From an uncultured Verrucomicrobia subdivision 3 bacterium (lineage in GTDB: Bacteria; Verrucomicrobiota; Verrucomicrobiia; Limisphaerales; UBA11358): 64,000 bases of DNA. Shown here one piece after another: positions 54,351 to 62,841 of this stretch. The stretch lies in the NCBI GenBank assembly GCA_903922735.1, contig CAIXUZ010000036.1, positions 62,001 to 126,000 on the forward strand. The letters run 5' to 3'. Numbering within the stretch: the stretch's first letter is position 1; each line of letters opens with the position of its first letter. Position numbers and translations under genes: made by a program. Under the pieces are notes generated by a model that worked only from the letters and a program-made list of their open reading frames with translations, did no database searches and was not told the origin of the DNA.

Positions 54351-56828
54351 CTACGGGCCGAGATCAATCGGATTGACCCCGCCGTTCAATTTTTGTTCCC
54401 GCCCCTGCCAGACAAACACGCCGGTGATTTGTGCCGGTAATTCAATCACTCCGCGGCAGCGACCCGCTTTAAACGTCAGATCCAGCGTGATGTAGCCATC
54501 GGGATGCGGCGTTCGACATTGAATCTTGGGCAATTCACCCGGCTCGGGCGCAATCCGGACAGTGCGAAATCCCGGCGAAGCGGGGCGGATGCCGGCGATG
54601 CTGGCGTGCAGATGGAAAAGTGGGTGACTGCCCCAGGCATGACAATCCGAGCGCGTATTCCCCGGTTGTTCCACCGGTGTCTTGAGTCCTTGTTTGACCA
54701 AATCTTTCCAGAAACCCAAACGCTCCAGGATAAGATCGCCGCGCCCGAATTTTTGCCAGGTTTCCATCAGATAAAAACTGAAGTAAATGGTTGTGCGCTT
54801 GAGATCCGGCGCCGTCAACAATTGTCCGAAGCAGCGCTGCGCCGAATCTCCGGTCAAAGTATCGCTGAGCAGCGCCAGACACTGGCCGTGTTCGCTGAAC
54901 TCGGTGTGAGCCAGATTGTCGGCCATGAGGCCGCGTGATTCGTCCCAGAATTTTGCGCGCGCGGCAGCGGCGGTGCGGGCGGCCTTTAGTCGCAGGCGTT
55001 GCGCCAGCAACGGTTCGCCCAAAGAATCCTCCACGGCGGCGGATTTTTGCAGGGCATAGACGTAGAGCAGGTTGTTGAGGGCCGAAACGCCGTTCACAGC
55101 ATCGGGCGCATTGCCGGTCGTCCACTGCGGCACCCAATCCATGAAGGGCCAGCCGGGCAGATTCTCCAGCAAGCCATCGCCGTTCACATAAGGCTCAAAA
55201 TGCTCCAGCATCGAACGCAGGCCAATCGCTCGCGCACGCACGAACTCCGGATCATTCCGCCAGAAAGCATAGTCATTGAGCATCAGCGCCCAGATCAACG
55301 AGAAGGTCGGCGAGTGCTGGGCTAAATAGGCAGGATAGCGCTCATTGACAAAGCCCCAGTTCCGGCGCGAGAAATCAAACAGCTCCAGAGCGCGCCGGGG
55401 CAAGCGATCATCGCGGGTCATCGCATACGTGGTGAGCATTTCCAGGCGCGTATCGCCGTCATACATGAGCTGCTCGTAAAACGGGCAGTCCATGTAGGTT
55501 TCGTGCGCGCACATCTGAATCCCGCGGGTCGCCAACGCGATCACATCGGGGAGCAGTTTATCGCCGTCATCAAACCGGCTTTCGTTATCAATAGGATAGC
55601 GGCTTTCGTCCAAGGCCAGGCGGTGAATGGTCAGCGGTTCCGCCCCCGTCTTGATGGACAGCAGACACCAACGGCCAGCCCGCCACCAAAGGGTGGAAAA
55701 TTTCTGGTGCGGCTTTCCGCCCGGCAGAAAGGTATCGGTCATCCCGCGGAAGGTCTTGCCGATGAACTCGTCACGCCGGCCTTTGGCCTCGGACTTGGGC
55801 AGGTAAAGCGATTCTGCCCAGCCCCATGCCAGTTTCGCCCCCGCGCCGCCGCTGACTTCGCATTCCGGATAGGCGCAGTAATAATTATCAAGATCCCAAA
55901 GCAGAAACTGCTCGGTATTCGCGGGGACAACCAATTGCTTCCGGCCATCAATGAGCGATTGCCATTGCGGCAGGTCGGGATGCCGCGCTTGCTCCGCCTT
56001 CACGACCTCGTCCTTTCCCAGCGCGCCGCTGCCCAGCGCCACGGCGCGGCCGACGGTGATTTCGCGATCCAACTGATCAGGCAGAATTGTGGGGAAAAGC
56101 TTCCAACCCGGAGCGCTTTCGCCATACGGATTACTGTTGACCGGAGCCCGGATGACTTGCGCCTTAAGATAATTGCCTTCCTTCCATTGCGGGCCGCAGT
56201 CGTGCGCGGTCAATTGGGCGCCCACAAAGAAAATGCCCGGCGTGAACTCGTAGCCGGCAAGTTTGGCAACCTCCCACGCGGCCTTGCCGGTGGTCAACGA
56301 CCGGTCGTAATCCGACTCGGCCTTAAGAATGAACCCGCCCCGCCACGACATCTGTGCCACCGGGGCGTAGGGCCCGATGCTCCACACCAAAGCCTCCAAG
56401 CGATGGCTGCCCGGCGCCAGCCGCAGGTCATAGGTGGCATAGGACCAATGTTCGACATCCGACCGGTCCGGCCCCCGCGCGATGCGGTTGCCGTCCAAAA
56501 ACAATTCAAACCGTTCGTCGGCGCTGACATGGATGCGCACCGGCGCAGCCGTGGCCTCAAACGACCGCCGAAAACGCAACAAAGCCGGCTCGCGCCAGCC
56601 GCCGGCAAAAACATCGGCGCGCGCCGCCTTCGCGGCCGGCATGAATTCCGGATGCCAGATCCAGGCGGCCTCGTCAATGGGCTGGAGCTGGAGAATCCCG
56701 GTGTTCCCAAGGTGAAATCGCGGGGGCAGAAATACTTTTTGAACCACGGGGAAATTTTCGGCCGCGCCAGCAGATAACATCATCGAGGCGATGACCAGAC
56801 TCAGGTGGAATTTCAGGTAAACTTTCAT
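54351..56828 (-). CDS. Exported GH78-type alpha-L-rhamnosidase
   Basis: 825 residues; signal peptide to about residue 23. N-terminal beta-sandwich domains (about 50-400) include a carbohydrate-binding region with RIHVSADERFELFLDGNRIARGP. The (alpha/alpha)6 catalytic barrel carries CAHETYMDCPFYEQLMYDGDTRLEM (about 480-505), which contains the acidic residues of GH78. The DCPxxEQxxYDGD arrangement is diagnostic. A C-terminal beta domain follows (ending VFVWQGREQKLNG). It releases terminal alpha-L-rhamnose, complementing the GH106 fusion. Confidence 0.87.
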   Translation of the reverse strand: MKVYLKFHLSLVIASMMLSAGAAENFPVVQKVFLPPRFHLGNTGILQLQPIDEAAWIWHPEFMPAAKAARADVFAGGWREPALLRFRRSFEATAAPVRIHVSADERFELFLDGNRIARGPDRSDVEHWSYATYDLRLAPGSHRLEALVWSIGPYAPVAQMSWRGGFILKAESDYDRSLTTGKAAWEVAKLAGYEFTPGIFFVGAQLTAHDCGPQWKEGNYLKAQVIRAPVNSNPYGESAPGWKLFPTILPDQLDREITVGRAVALGSGALGKDEVVKAEQARHPDLPQWQSLIDGRKQLVVPANTEQFLLWDLDNYYCAYPECEVSGGAGAKLAWGWAESLYLPKSEAKGRRDEFIGKTFRGMTDTFLPGGKPHQKFSTLWWRAGRWCLLSIKTGAEPLTIHRLALDESRYPIDNESRFDDGDKLLPDVIALATRGIQMCAHETYMDCPFYEQLMYDGDTRLEMLTTYAMTRDDRLPRRALELFDFSRRNWGFVNERYPAYLAQHSPTFSLIWALMLNDYAFWRNDPEFVRARAIGLRSMLEHFEPYVNGDGLLENLPGWPFMDWVPQWTTGNAPDAVNGVSALNNLLYVYALQKSAAVEDSLGEPLLAQRLRLKAARTAAAARAKFWDESRGLMADNLAHTEFSEHGQCLALLSDTLTGDSAQRCFGQLLTAPDLKRTTIYFSFYLMETWQKFGRGDLILERLGFWKDLVKQGLKTPVEQPGNTRSDCHAWGSHPLFHLHASIAGIRPASPGFRTVRIAPEPGELPKIQCRTPHPDGYITLDLTFKAGRCRGVIELPAQITGVFVWQGREQKLNGGVNPIDLGP

Positions 56829-57032
56829 ACTTCAATCAACAAGTCGGGGTTTCATTGTGGCCATCATGAAGGACGGCAAAATTGCTGTTTGGTGCCCCGC
56901 ATATTATGGCGCGACCCCAAAAGGTCAAGTTATGCGGTTAATCTCATAGACTTGTCTGAAACCAGATTTGTTTATCGCTCAAGTTTGTTAAAAATCCATC
57001 CGTCTTGTTTCCTTAACCGGCTGTTTGCGCAG

Positions 57033-57061
57033 TTGAACTTGCCTGGCACATCGGCTATTTT
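57033..57061 (+). promoter_or_regulatory. Probable promoter of the leuC-type gene, leaderless arrangement
   Basis: TTGAAC (57033-57038), 17-base spacer, TATTTT (57056-57061), then nine bases to the ATG at 57071. Confidence 0.5.
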
Positions 57062-57070
57062 CTTGGTTCT

Positions 57071-58444
57071 ATGACGTTGACAGAAAAACTTCTCGCCCGC
57101 GCATCCGGCAAGGCCAGCGTGCAGGCCGGCGACAATATCTGGGTAAGCGCCGACGTGCTCATGACGCACGACGTGTGCGGGCCGGGCACCATCGGCGTGT
57201 TCAAGCGCGAGTTCGGCAAAACCGCGAAGGTCTGGGACAAGCAAAAAATCGTCATCATCCCCGACCACTATATTTTCACCGCCGATTCGAAGTCGAACCG
57301 CAACGTGGACATCCTCCGCGAGTTCGCCGGCGAACAGGGATTGCCGTATTTTTACGACGTCATAGACGACCCGAAAGGCCACTGGGTCTATGACGCGGTC
57401 AAGGGCAACATGAAGCGGCAATACGGTTCGCGCTACGCGGGCGTCTGCCATGCGGCGCTGCCCGCGAAGGGCCACACGCGCCCCGGCGAAGTGCTATTCG
57501 GCACCGACTCGCACACCTGCATGGCGGGCGCGTTCAACCAGTTCGCCACCGGCATCGGCAACACGGACGCGGGCTTTGTGATGGGCACGGGCAAATTGCT
57601 CATCAAGGTGCCCGAGACGATGCACTTCCGCCTGGAAGGCAAATTGCAACCCGGCGTCATGGCAAAGGACATCATCCTCCATTGCATCGGCGAGATCGGC
57701 TTCGACGGCGCGACCTACCGCGCGATGCAGTTCGACGGCGCGGGCATCGCGACGCTGTCCATGGATGACCGCATGACGATTGCCAACATGGCCATTGAAG
57801 CCGGCGGCAAGAACGCCATCTTCGAATATGACGCGCGCACCGCCGAATATGTGGATGCCCGCGTGAAATTGAACGGCACGAAAGCCAGTTATACGCCGGT
57901 GACCCGCGACCCGAACGAGAAGTTTGTTTACGAACTCGTCGTGGACTTGAGCCAGCTGGAACCAACGGTCGCGTGCCATCCCGATCCGGGCCAGCGCAAG
58001 AAGGCCAAGGAAATGAACCAGAAACTCGACCGCGCCTACGTTGGCTCCTGCACCGGCGGCAAGACGAGCGACTTCGTGGAATTCGCCCGCGTGCTGCGCG
58101 GCAAGAAGGTGGTCATCGACACCTTTGGAGTGCCGGCGACGCCGGATATCGTAAACGACTTGCAGACAACCTACTGGGGCAACTCGACCATCTGGCAGAT
58201 CCTGGTGGATGCGGGGGTGCAGATGACCGAAAACGCCGGTTGCGCCGCCTGCCTCGGCGGTCCGGTGGACACCTTCGGCCGCATCAACAAATCCGGCATC
58301 AATTGCATCAGCGCGACGAACCGCAATTTCCCGGGCCGCATGGGTGACAAGGAATCGAAAGTATTCCTCGCGTCCCCGGCGACGGTGGCGGCGAGCGCGC
58401 TGACCGGCAAGGTCACCGACCCGCGCGAGTATTTGGGGAATTAA
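57071..58444 (+). CDS. leuC: 3-isopropylmalate dehydratase large subunit (aconitase superfamily)
   Basis: 457 residues. Iron-sulfur ligands are in GTDSHTCMAGA, VGSCTGGK and NAGCAACLGG. The family opening TLTEKLLARASGK and the SDTHxC-like HTCMAGAFNQFATGIG are typical of the LeuC/homoaconitase branch. It isomerises isopropylmalate in leucine synthesis. The separate small subunit (LeuD) is not in the 226 bases that follow, so it must be elsewhere; homoaconitase or a methanogen-type homologue is a possible alternative. Confidence 0.86.
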   Translation: MTLTEKLLARASGKASVQAGDNIWVSADVLMTHDVCGPGTIGVFKREFGKTAKVWDKQKIVIIPDHYIFTADSKSNRNVDILREFAGEQGLPYFYDVIDDPKGHWVYDAVKGNMKRQYGSRYAGVCHAALPAKGHTRPGEVLFGTDSHTCMAGAFNQFATGIGNTDAGFVMGTGKLLIKVPETMHFRLEGKLQPGVMAKDIILHCIGEIGFDGATYRAMQFDGAGIATLSMDDRMTIANMAIEAGGKNAIFEYDARTAEYVDARVKLNGTKASYTPVTRDPNEKFVYELVVDLSQLEPTVACHPDPGQRKKAKEMNQKLDRAYVGSCTGGKTSDFVEFARVLRGKKVVIDTFGVPATPDIVNDLQTTYWGNSTIWQILVDAGVQMTENAGCAACLGGPVDTFGRINKSGINCISATNRNFPGRMGDKESKVFLASPATVAASALTGKVTDPREYLGN

Positions 58445-58670
58445 TCCGGCTTGAATCAAACCTTCACCGCTGGTGAGGTCGCGGCAGCGACGCACATGCG
58501 GTGATTGTTATAACGCCGGCTGAAACCTTCCAGTTCGCCGATGAGCATGATGGCCGGCAACAATGCAATGCCGCTGCATGCCATATCTGCGATCGAATGT
58601 TCATGGCTTGGTCATGGTTTTGGAGTTGAATTAGTGTTTTGGAGAAAGTGGCAAGACTCCAAATTTCTAG

Positions 58671-61600
58671 CTATCTACCAGCGTCCAATTTTTTTACGGA
58701 TTCAGTTATCACGATGGCAATATAATATGCGTCGCCAAGTTTTCCGTAAGAAAGCAAAGTTCCTGCTCTCCATTGGTTGAGGGGGGATATTTTAATATTG
58801 CCTAAAACGGTGATGTTTGGCCTGTAAAGTATTCCATTCACCACATTGGTAAGTTTTTCCCCGCGAAACAAACCAGATAATGAAATCTTGCGATCGCCAT
58901 TCCCCAGAAAGGATGGAACGATTTCGTTATACTGCCGAACTTTTCGTTCTTCAGTAACATCTTGATAACAATAAAGCCCATACAATGCATTGGCATCGTT
59001 TGCCTTTAAGGCGGCTTCAAATGCGCTGCGCAATTCTTCAGCTGAAGCGGGAGGGGCTTTGGGGCTTTCTGAGATTTGTGCCCGTGACTGCGGCGGTTTA
59101 AAACTAAGCGGCAGTCTGCCGATTTCTTCTTGTCCGCGCTTTGATTTTATCGTCATGGCAAAGCCAAAATTGGGTATGTCTTTTTGCTTAAAGCTGAACC
59201 AGATGCCATACGATTTGCCGGGTTGCAAACAACCCCGATCTAATGATTGCACAAATAGAGTTTCGACGTATGGGAATCGCGACTGGAGTGAAGGGAAATC
59301 CGCCAGGTCCACGGTGGAGTAATCCCTGAATCCGTCTGAATTGCCTGTTTCCGGAACGATATACCATTCCATTGTGCCACCTGGGATCATATAATCCTTT
59401 TGCGCTTCCGTTTTTGCCATGTTGAAAATCCATTCAAAGTCGCCGTCTATCCACTCGGGGGCGGTGAACCGAAAACCGGAATAATATTTACCCTTATATT
59501 CCATCAGGTTCTGCTGGACCGGTAACTGTTGGATCGCCGCCTCGCCATTGGCACCCTTTTGAAATTGGACTGGCACGAACTTTGAAAAGTTTTGCTGCAA
59601 AAAAGCGCGTCGCTCTGCCACTTCATCTACCACTTTGATTCCCGAACGACTGGATTCCGGTAGCTGTTTAAGAAAACCCGATTTATCAATGCAAAACAGG
59701 TCGCCTTGGTTGCTCGGAATTTGCTGCGCCAGAAAGATGATCCTGTTTGGGGTGGGGAAGATTCCTTGAATCGGATTATTATTCAGGGTGATCACTTCGC
59801 CCAGGAGCTGTGAAGTGGCAACATTGAGCAAGACCAATTTTCCTGTCATGCAGCCTATCCAAAGCCAGTCGGGGTTGGTTGGATCGAAGGCCAGTGCTTC
59901 GCCCGTGTTTGCCATTTCATTACTGGAAATATTCACGCATTGCCATTTTTTGGTGGCCAGTTGGTAAATCCCCACACACCGTTGTGGCATTACGATGGCA
60001 AAATATTTTGAGTTCATGGCTACCGCCCGGTCATTTAGCACATGGGTGACAGCGCGTTCCATATAACCTTCCGGCACTTCGTTTTTCCAGGAGCGGGACG
60101 CCATATCAACTTGCTGCATGATCATGGAACCAACCCAGAGGGTCTTGGCATCCAGCATTACGATGGATAGAGGCAGGTGGGGTGACACAATGCCGGTGAA
60201 TTTGTCCGTGGCCAGGTCCAACCATCCAAACTTGCCTTCCCGGATCGTGCCGGCCCCGATGAACAATTTTCCGCCCGCCAACCGCAGTGCGGAAATGCCG
60301 CCTTGGGGTAAGCCATCCTTGACCCCGTATTCTCGGACTGCTGCACCTCCCCCGGTGATGCGAAACAGGCTGTCGCTCGTTCCAAGCCAAAGGCCATTCT
60401 CATCGACTTCGATGGCCCTGATGGGATGTTTCCACGGGCTGGGCAGCCTCACGAACGTCAGCTCTCTGGTTTCGCTGTCGTAACATTGCACTGATGTGTC
60501 GGTGGCGAAAAAGATTTTATTCTTCCACGCTTTGGTGGCCTTTATGTGGCCTAAAGTTGCTCCCCATTCCCATGACGCTCGAATAGTTGCAACCGTGGCG
60601 GCCCGGGGCACGATATTTGTTATTATTTGCAGCCTTGCCTGCTTGGCAAGCCAGGTTTCCGAAGCGGCATCTCTGCTTGCTTTGCTCGGCAACGACTTCG
60701 CCTCACCAAGCTCGGGGTGTTCGACGATTTCCGCCCCGATCGGGAGTCGCTTGATCGACAATCGCCCCGTCCGGAAATCCTCCAGCCAGTTTTTGGCCAT
60801 AATCGCATATTTGGGATCGCCGGAGGCCGCCACCTCTTCCAGCAACTTCTCCCCGCGTATGCTGTCGGCGTCATTTTGCGATTTATACAACGCCCTGCCC
60901 ATCTTCCACTTTGATTCCATGTCCTTGCCCATAAATAGGAGGATGGATTGCATCATGGTTCGGTGCACTTCGGTGGAATGTTGTTCCTTCTGGGCCAGCA
61001 TCACCGGATCCACCTGGAGCTTCCGTTTTCCGCCATCAGGGTTGGTGACCGTTATGAACTTTGGGTTGTTTGTCGAAACCACCGGCGGCATCGGTCCGTC
61101 CCGGCCTTGCTCCAATTCAGCCATCCGGGCCGTGAGCATTTTTATCTCGCCGGCGAGCGCCTGGGCCAGCGTCGGCGAACCGGAAGTGGCGAGCGCCTTT
61201 TGCACGGTGTTCAGCACCTCCTTTTCCAATTCCTTGCCCGGCGGTTTGGAGAAACTGAACAGCTCTTCGCCGCCCCCCATTTTTTGGATGCGGACGGTCA
61301 CGCTCAATTTGTCCTGCGTGTCGTGAAACCATTTGCAGCCGCCGTCGATGATCCAAAAGGCGGGTTTTAGCCTCACCCGATTGCTGGAGGTGCTGGTGAG
61401 CCCGGCGTTCTGAAATTCGAATTCAGTATAAATCGGCCCGATCGCCGCGCGCTCAACCACACCGTAACCGGCCGCCAGCAGATGCTTTTCCAGCAGGGCC
61501 ACCAGCCGCGGAGCCCAGTTCTCCTTGTTGGCGGTAATGCTCATGTCCTGGAATTTTCCCAGCGCAATGAATTCGCTGGGTTTCGAGCGCGCGCGCGCCT

Positions 61601-62087
61601 GGACCAGAAAATCGGCGATGGCTTTGGCGGTGGCGGAATAGTTGGTTTGATTAAAGGGCACGCATTGTAAATCCACGACGACGCTGTCTTGTATATTGAT
61701 GACCTTGACCCATATTTGCGGGCCGGTGTCGGTCTGGGCAAACGATCCGCTGACCAGCCAGTCGCAGGATAAAAAATGGCCCATCTTAATCACGGCATTG
61801 GCTGACATCCGTCCGCCTTCGGCTAGGTGTATTTCGCTCCAGATGGCATTCACCTTGTCGCGTTCGACCATTTGGAACCGGCTTTCTGAAGACAAGGCGG
61901 CGGTGATCATGTCCGGCAGGGTGGTGGCGGCCTTTTCCAGCGCGGCATTTCCGGCGGGGGCAAAAATCGGGCCGATCGCGAGACGGAGCATGTTTGTCTC
62001 AGCAGCATCGCCGCTCGCCCCCCATAACAGCAGGACGCAACAAATAAAGATCCAGCACCAGTTAATTGTGATGATTTTACGTTTCAT
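58671..62087 (-). CDS. Exported CsgG-like/beta-propeller protein of unknown function
   Basis: 1138 residues with a signal peptide (to about residue 29). Two CsgG-type alpha/beta units lie at the N-terminus: LAIGPIFAPAG...FQMVERDKVNAIW with CDWLVSGSFAQ (about 34-150), and a second, IALGKFQD...GYGVVERAAIG (about 173-230). A helical region follows to about 510. Then comes a two-component-regulator-like propeller (about 520-830; LWLGTSDSLFRITGGG, YGVKDGLPQGGISALRLAGGK). The C-terminal 250 residues match nothing I know and end in an SnoaL/NTF2-like stretch (SAFEAALKANDANALYGLYC). Partner of the small gene just upstream. Confidence 0.62.
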   Translation of the reverse strand: MKRKIITINWCWIFICCVLLLWGASGDAAETNMLRLAIGPIFAPAGNAALEKAATTLPDMITAALSSESRFQMVERDKVNAIWSEIHLAEGGRMSANAVIKMGHFLSCDWLVSGSFAQTDTGPQIWVKVINIQDSVVVDLQCVPFNQTNYSATAKAIADFLVQARARSKPSEFIALGKFQDMSITANKENWAPRLVALLEKHLLAAGYGVVERAAIGPIYTEFEFQNAGLTSTSSNRVRLKPAFWIIDGGCKWFHDTQDKLSVTVRIQKMGGGEELFSFSKPPGKELEKEVLNTVQKALATSGSPTLAQALAGEIKMLTARMAELEQGRDGPMPPVVSTNNPKFITVTNPDGGKRKLQVDPVMLAQKEQHSTEVHRTMMQSILLFMGKDMESKWKMGRALYKSQNDADSIRGEKLLEEVAASGDPKYAIMAKNWLEDFRTGRLSIKRLPIGAEIVEHPELGEAKSLPSKASRDAASETWLAKQARLQIITNIVPRAATVATIRASWEWGATLGHIKATKAWKNKIFFATDTSVQCYDSETRELTFVRLPSPWKHPIRAIEVDENGLWLGTSDSLFRITGGGAAVREYGVKDGLPQGGISALRLAGGKLFIGAGTIREGKFGWLDLATDKFTGIVSPHLPLSIVMLDAKTLWVGSMIMQQVDMASRSWKNEVPEGYMERAVTHVLNDRAVAMNSKYFAIVMPQRCVGIYQLATKKWQCVNISSNEMANTGEALAFDPTNPDWLWIGCMTGKLVLLNVATSQLLGEVITLNNNPIQGIFPTPNRIIFLAQQIPSNQGDLFCIDKSGFLKQLPESSRSGIKVVDEVAERRAFLQQNFSKFVPVQFQKGANGEAAIQQLPVQQNLMEYKGKYYSGFRFTAPEWIDGDFEWIFNMAKTEAQKDYMIPGGTMEWYIVPETGNSDGFRDYSTVDLADFPSLQSRFPYVETLFVQSLDRGCLQPGKSYGIWFSFKQKDIPNFGFAMTIKSKRGQEEIGRLPLSFKPPQSRAQISESPKAPPASAEELRSAFEAALKANDANALYGLYCYQDVTEERKVRQYNEIVPSFLGNGDRKISLSGLFRGEKLTNVVNGILYRPNITVLGNIKISPLNQWRAGTLLSYGKLGDAYYIAIVITESVKKLDAGR

Positions 62088-62163
62088 TTTTGCCCTGCTT
62101 TCTCATTAATTTTTTCAAACTCATCTAGCTGCGCAAACATCCCCAGCCACGCTTATTTAGATT

Positions 62164-62574
62164 TCATTTCCCAAGTTTTGGGATCAAGCGTTCGGCCAAT
62201 TCGCCAGCCCCGTTTTGCAGGGCACTTTTTCCGGCGATATGTTCGGCCAAATCCACGGCCACACTGGTCTGGCGCTCGGAAACCAGAATGTTTGCGGTGG
62301 CAACCTCACGCACTTTGATTTCCACCCGGGACTTGCAGGAAATGAGGTTTCCTTTTTGCAGACCGTAGGCGCTGAAGGCTTCCCCCGAGATTTCAATGTC
62401 CGGCTTATCCGTGGAGCCGCCATCGGCAAGCTTGAAACCGCATTGTTTCAAAATCAAAGACAATTCGGTCTCGGCCCCGGGAAGGATACGTAATTGACTC
62501 TGTGCCGAAAAGCCAACGGCAAGAAAAAACACAAACACTGCAGTCACCCATGATGTTTTTTTTGCAAAACTCAT
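62164..62574 (-). CDS. Small exported protein, partner of the CsgG-like protein
   Basis: 136 residues from an ATG at 62574 that starts a signal peptide (to about residue 25); the frame opens 19 codons earlier without change in sense. The mature part (DIEISGEAFSAYGL, CKSRVEIKVREVATANIL, ERQTSVAVD) resembles the duplicated-strand domain in curli-assembly or FlgT-like periplasmic proteins. The CsgG-like gene starts 76 bases after it; co-transcription is likely. Function unknown. Confidence 0.6.
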   Translation of the reverse strand: MSFAKKTSWVTAVFVFFLAVGFSAQSQLRILPGAETELSLILKQCGFKLADGGSTDKPDIEISGEAFSAYGLQKGNLISCKSRVEIKVREVATANILVSERQTSVAVDLAEHIAGKSALQNGAGELAERLIPKLGK

Positions 62575-62841
62575 AAATCCCTTCACTTGCAGCGAATTCA
62601 CCTTAGCTAAACTAATCGCCAAATCAATCATTTTCTAAAAAGCGAATGGCAACGGATTTTTCCTGTCCTCGACCGGCGAGCTATTGCCGACCTGCACTTT
62701 TTGATTCTTCAAATACTGTCCGGGTAAACCGCCGCTGGATCGGCTGCCCATGAAAAGAATCGAAAATTCAAAAACCAAATAAAGCCGGTCGATTTTTCCC
62801 TAATGCAAAGCGTTAAAAGCCTAATGTAAACCTTATAAACA

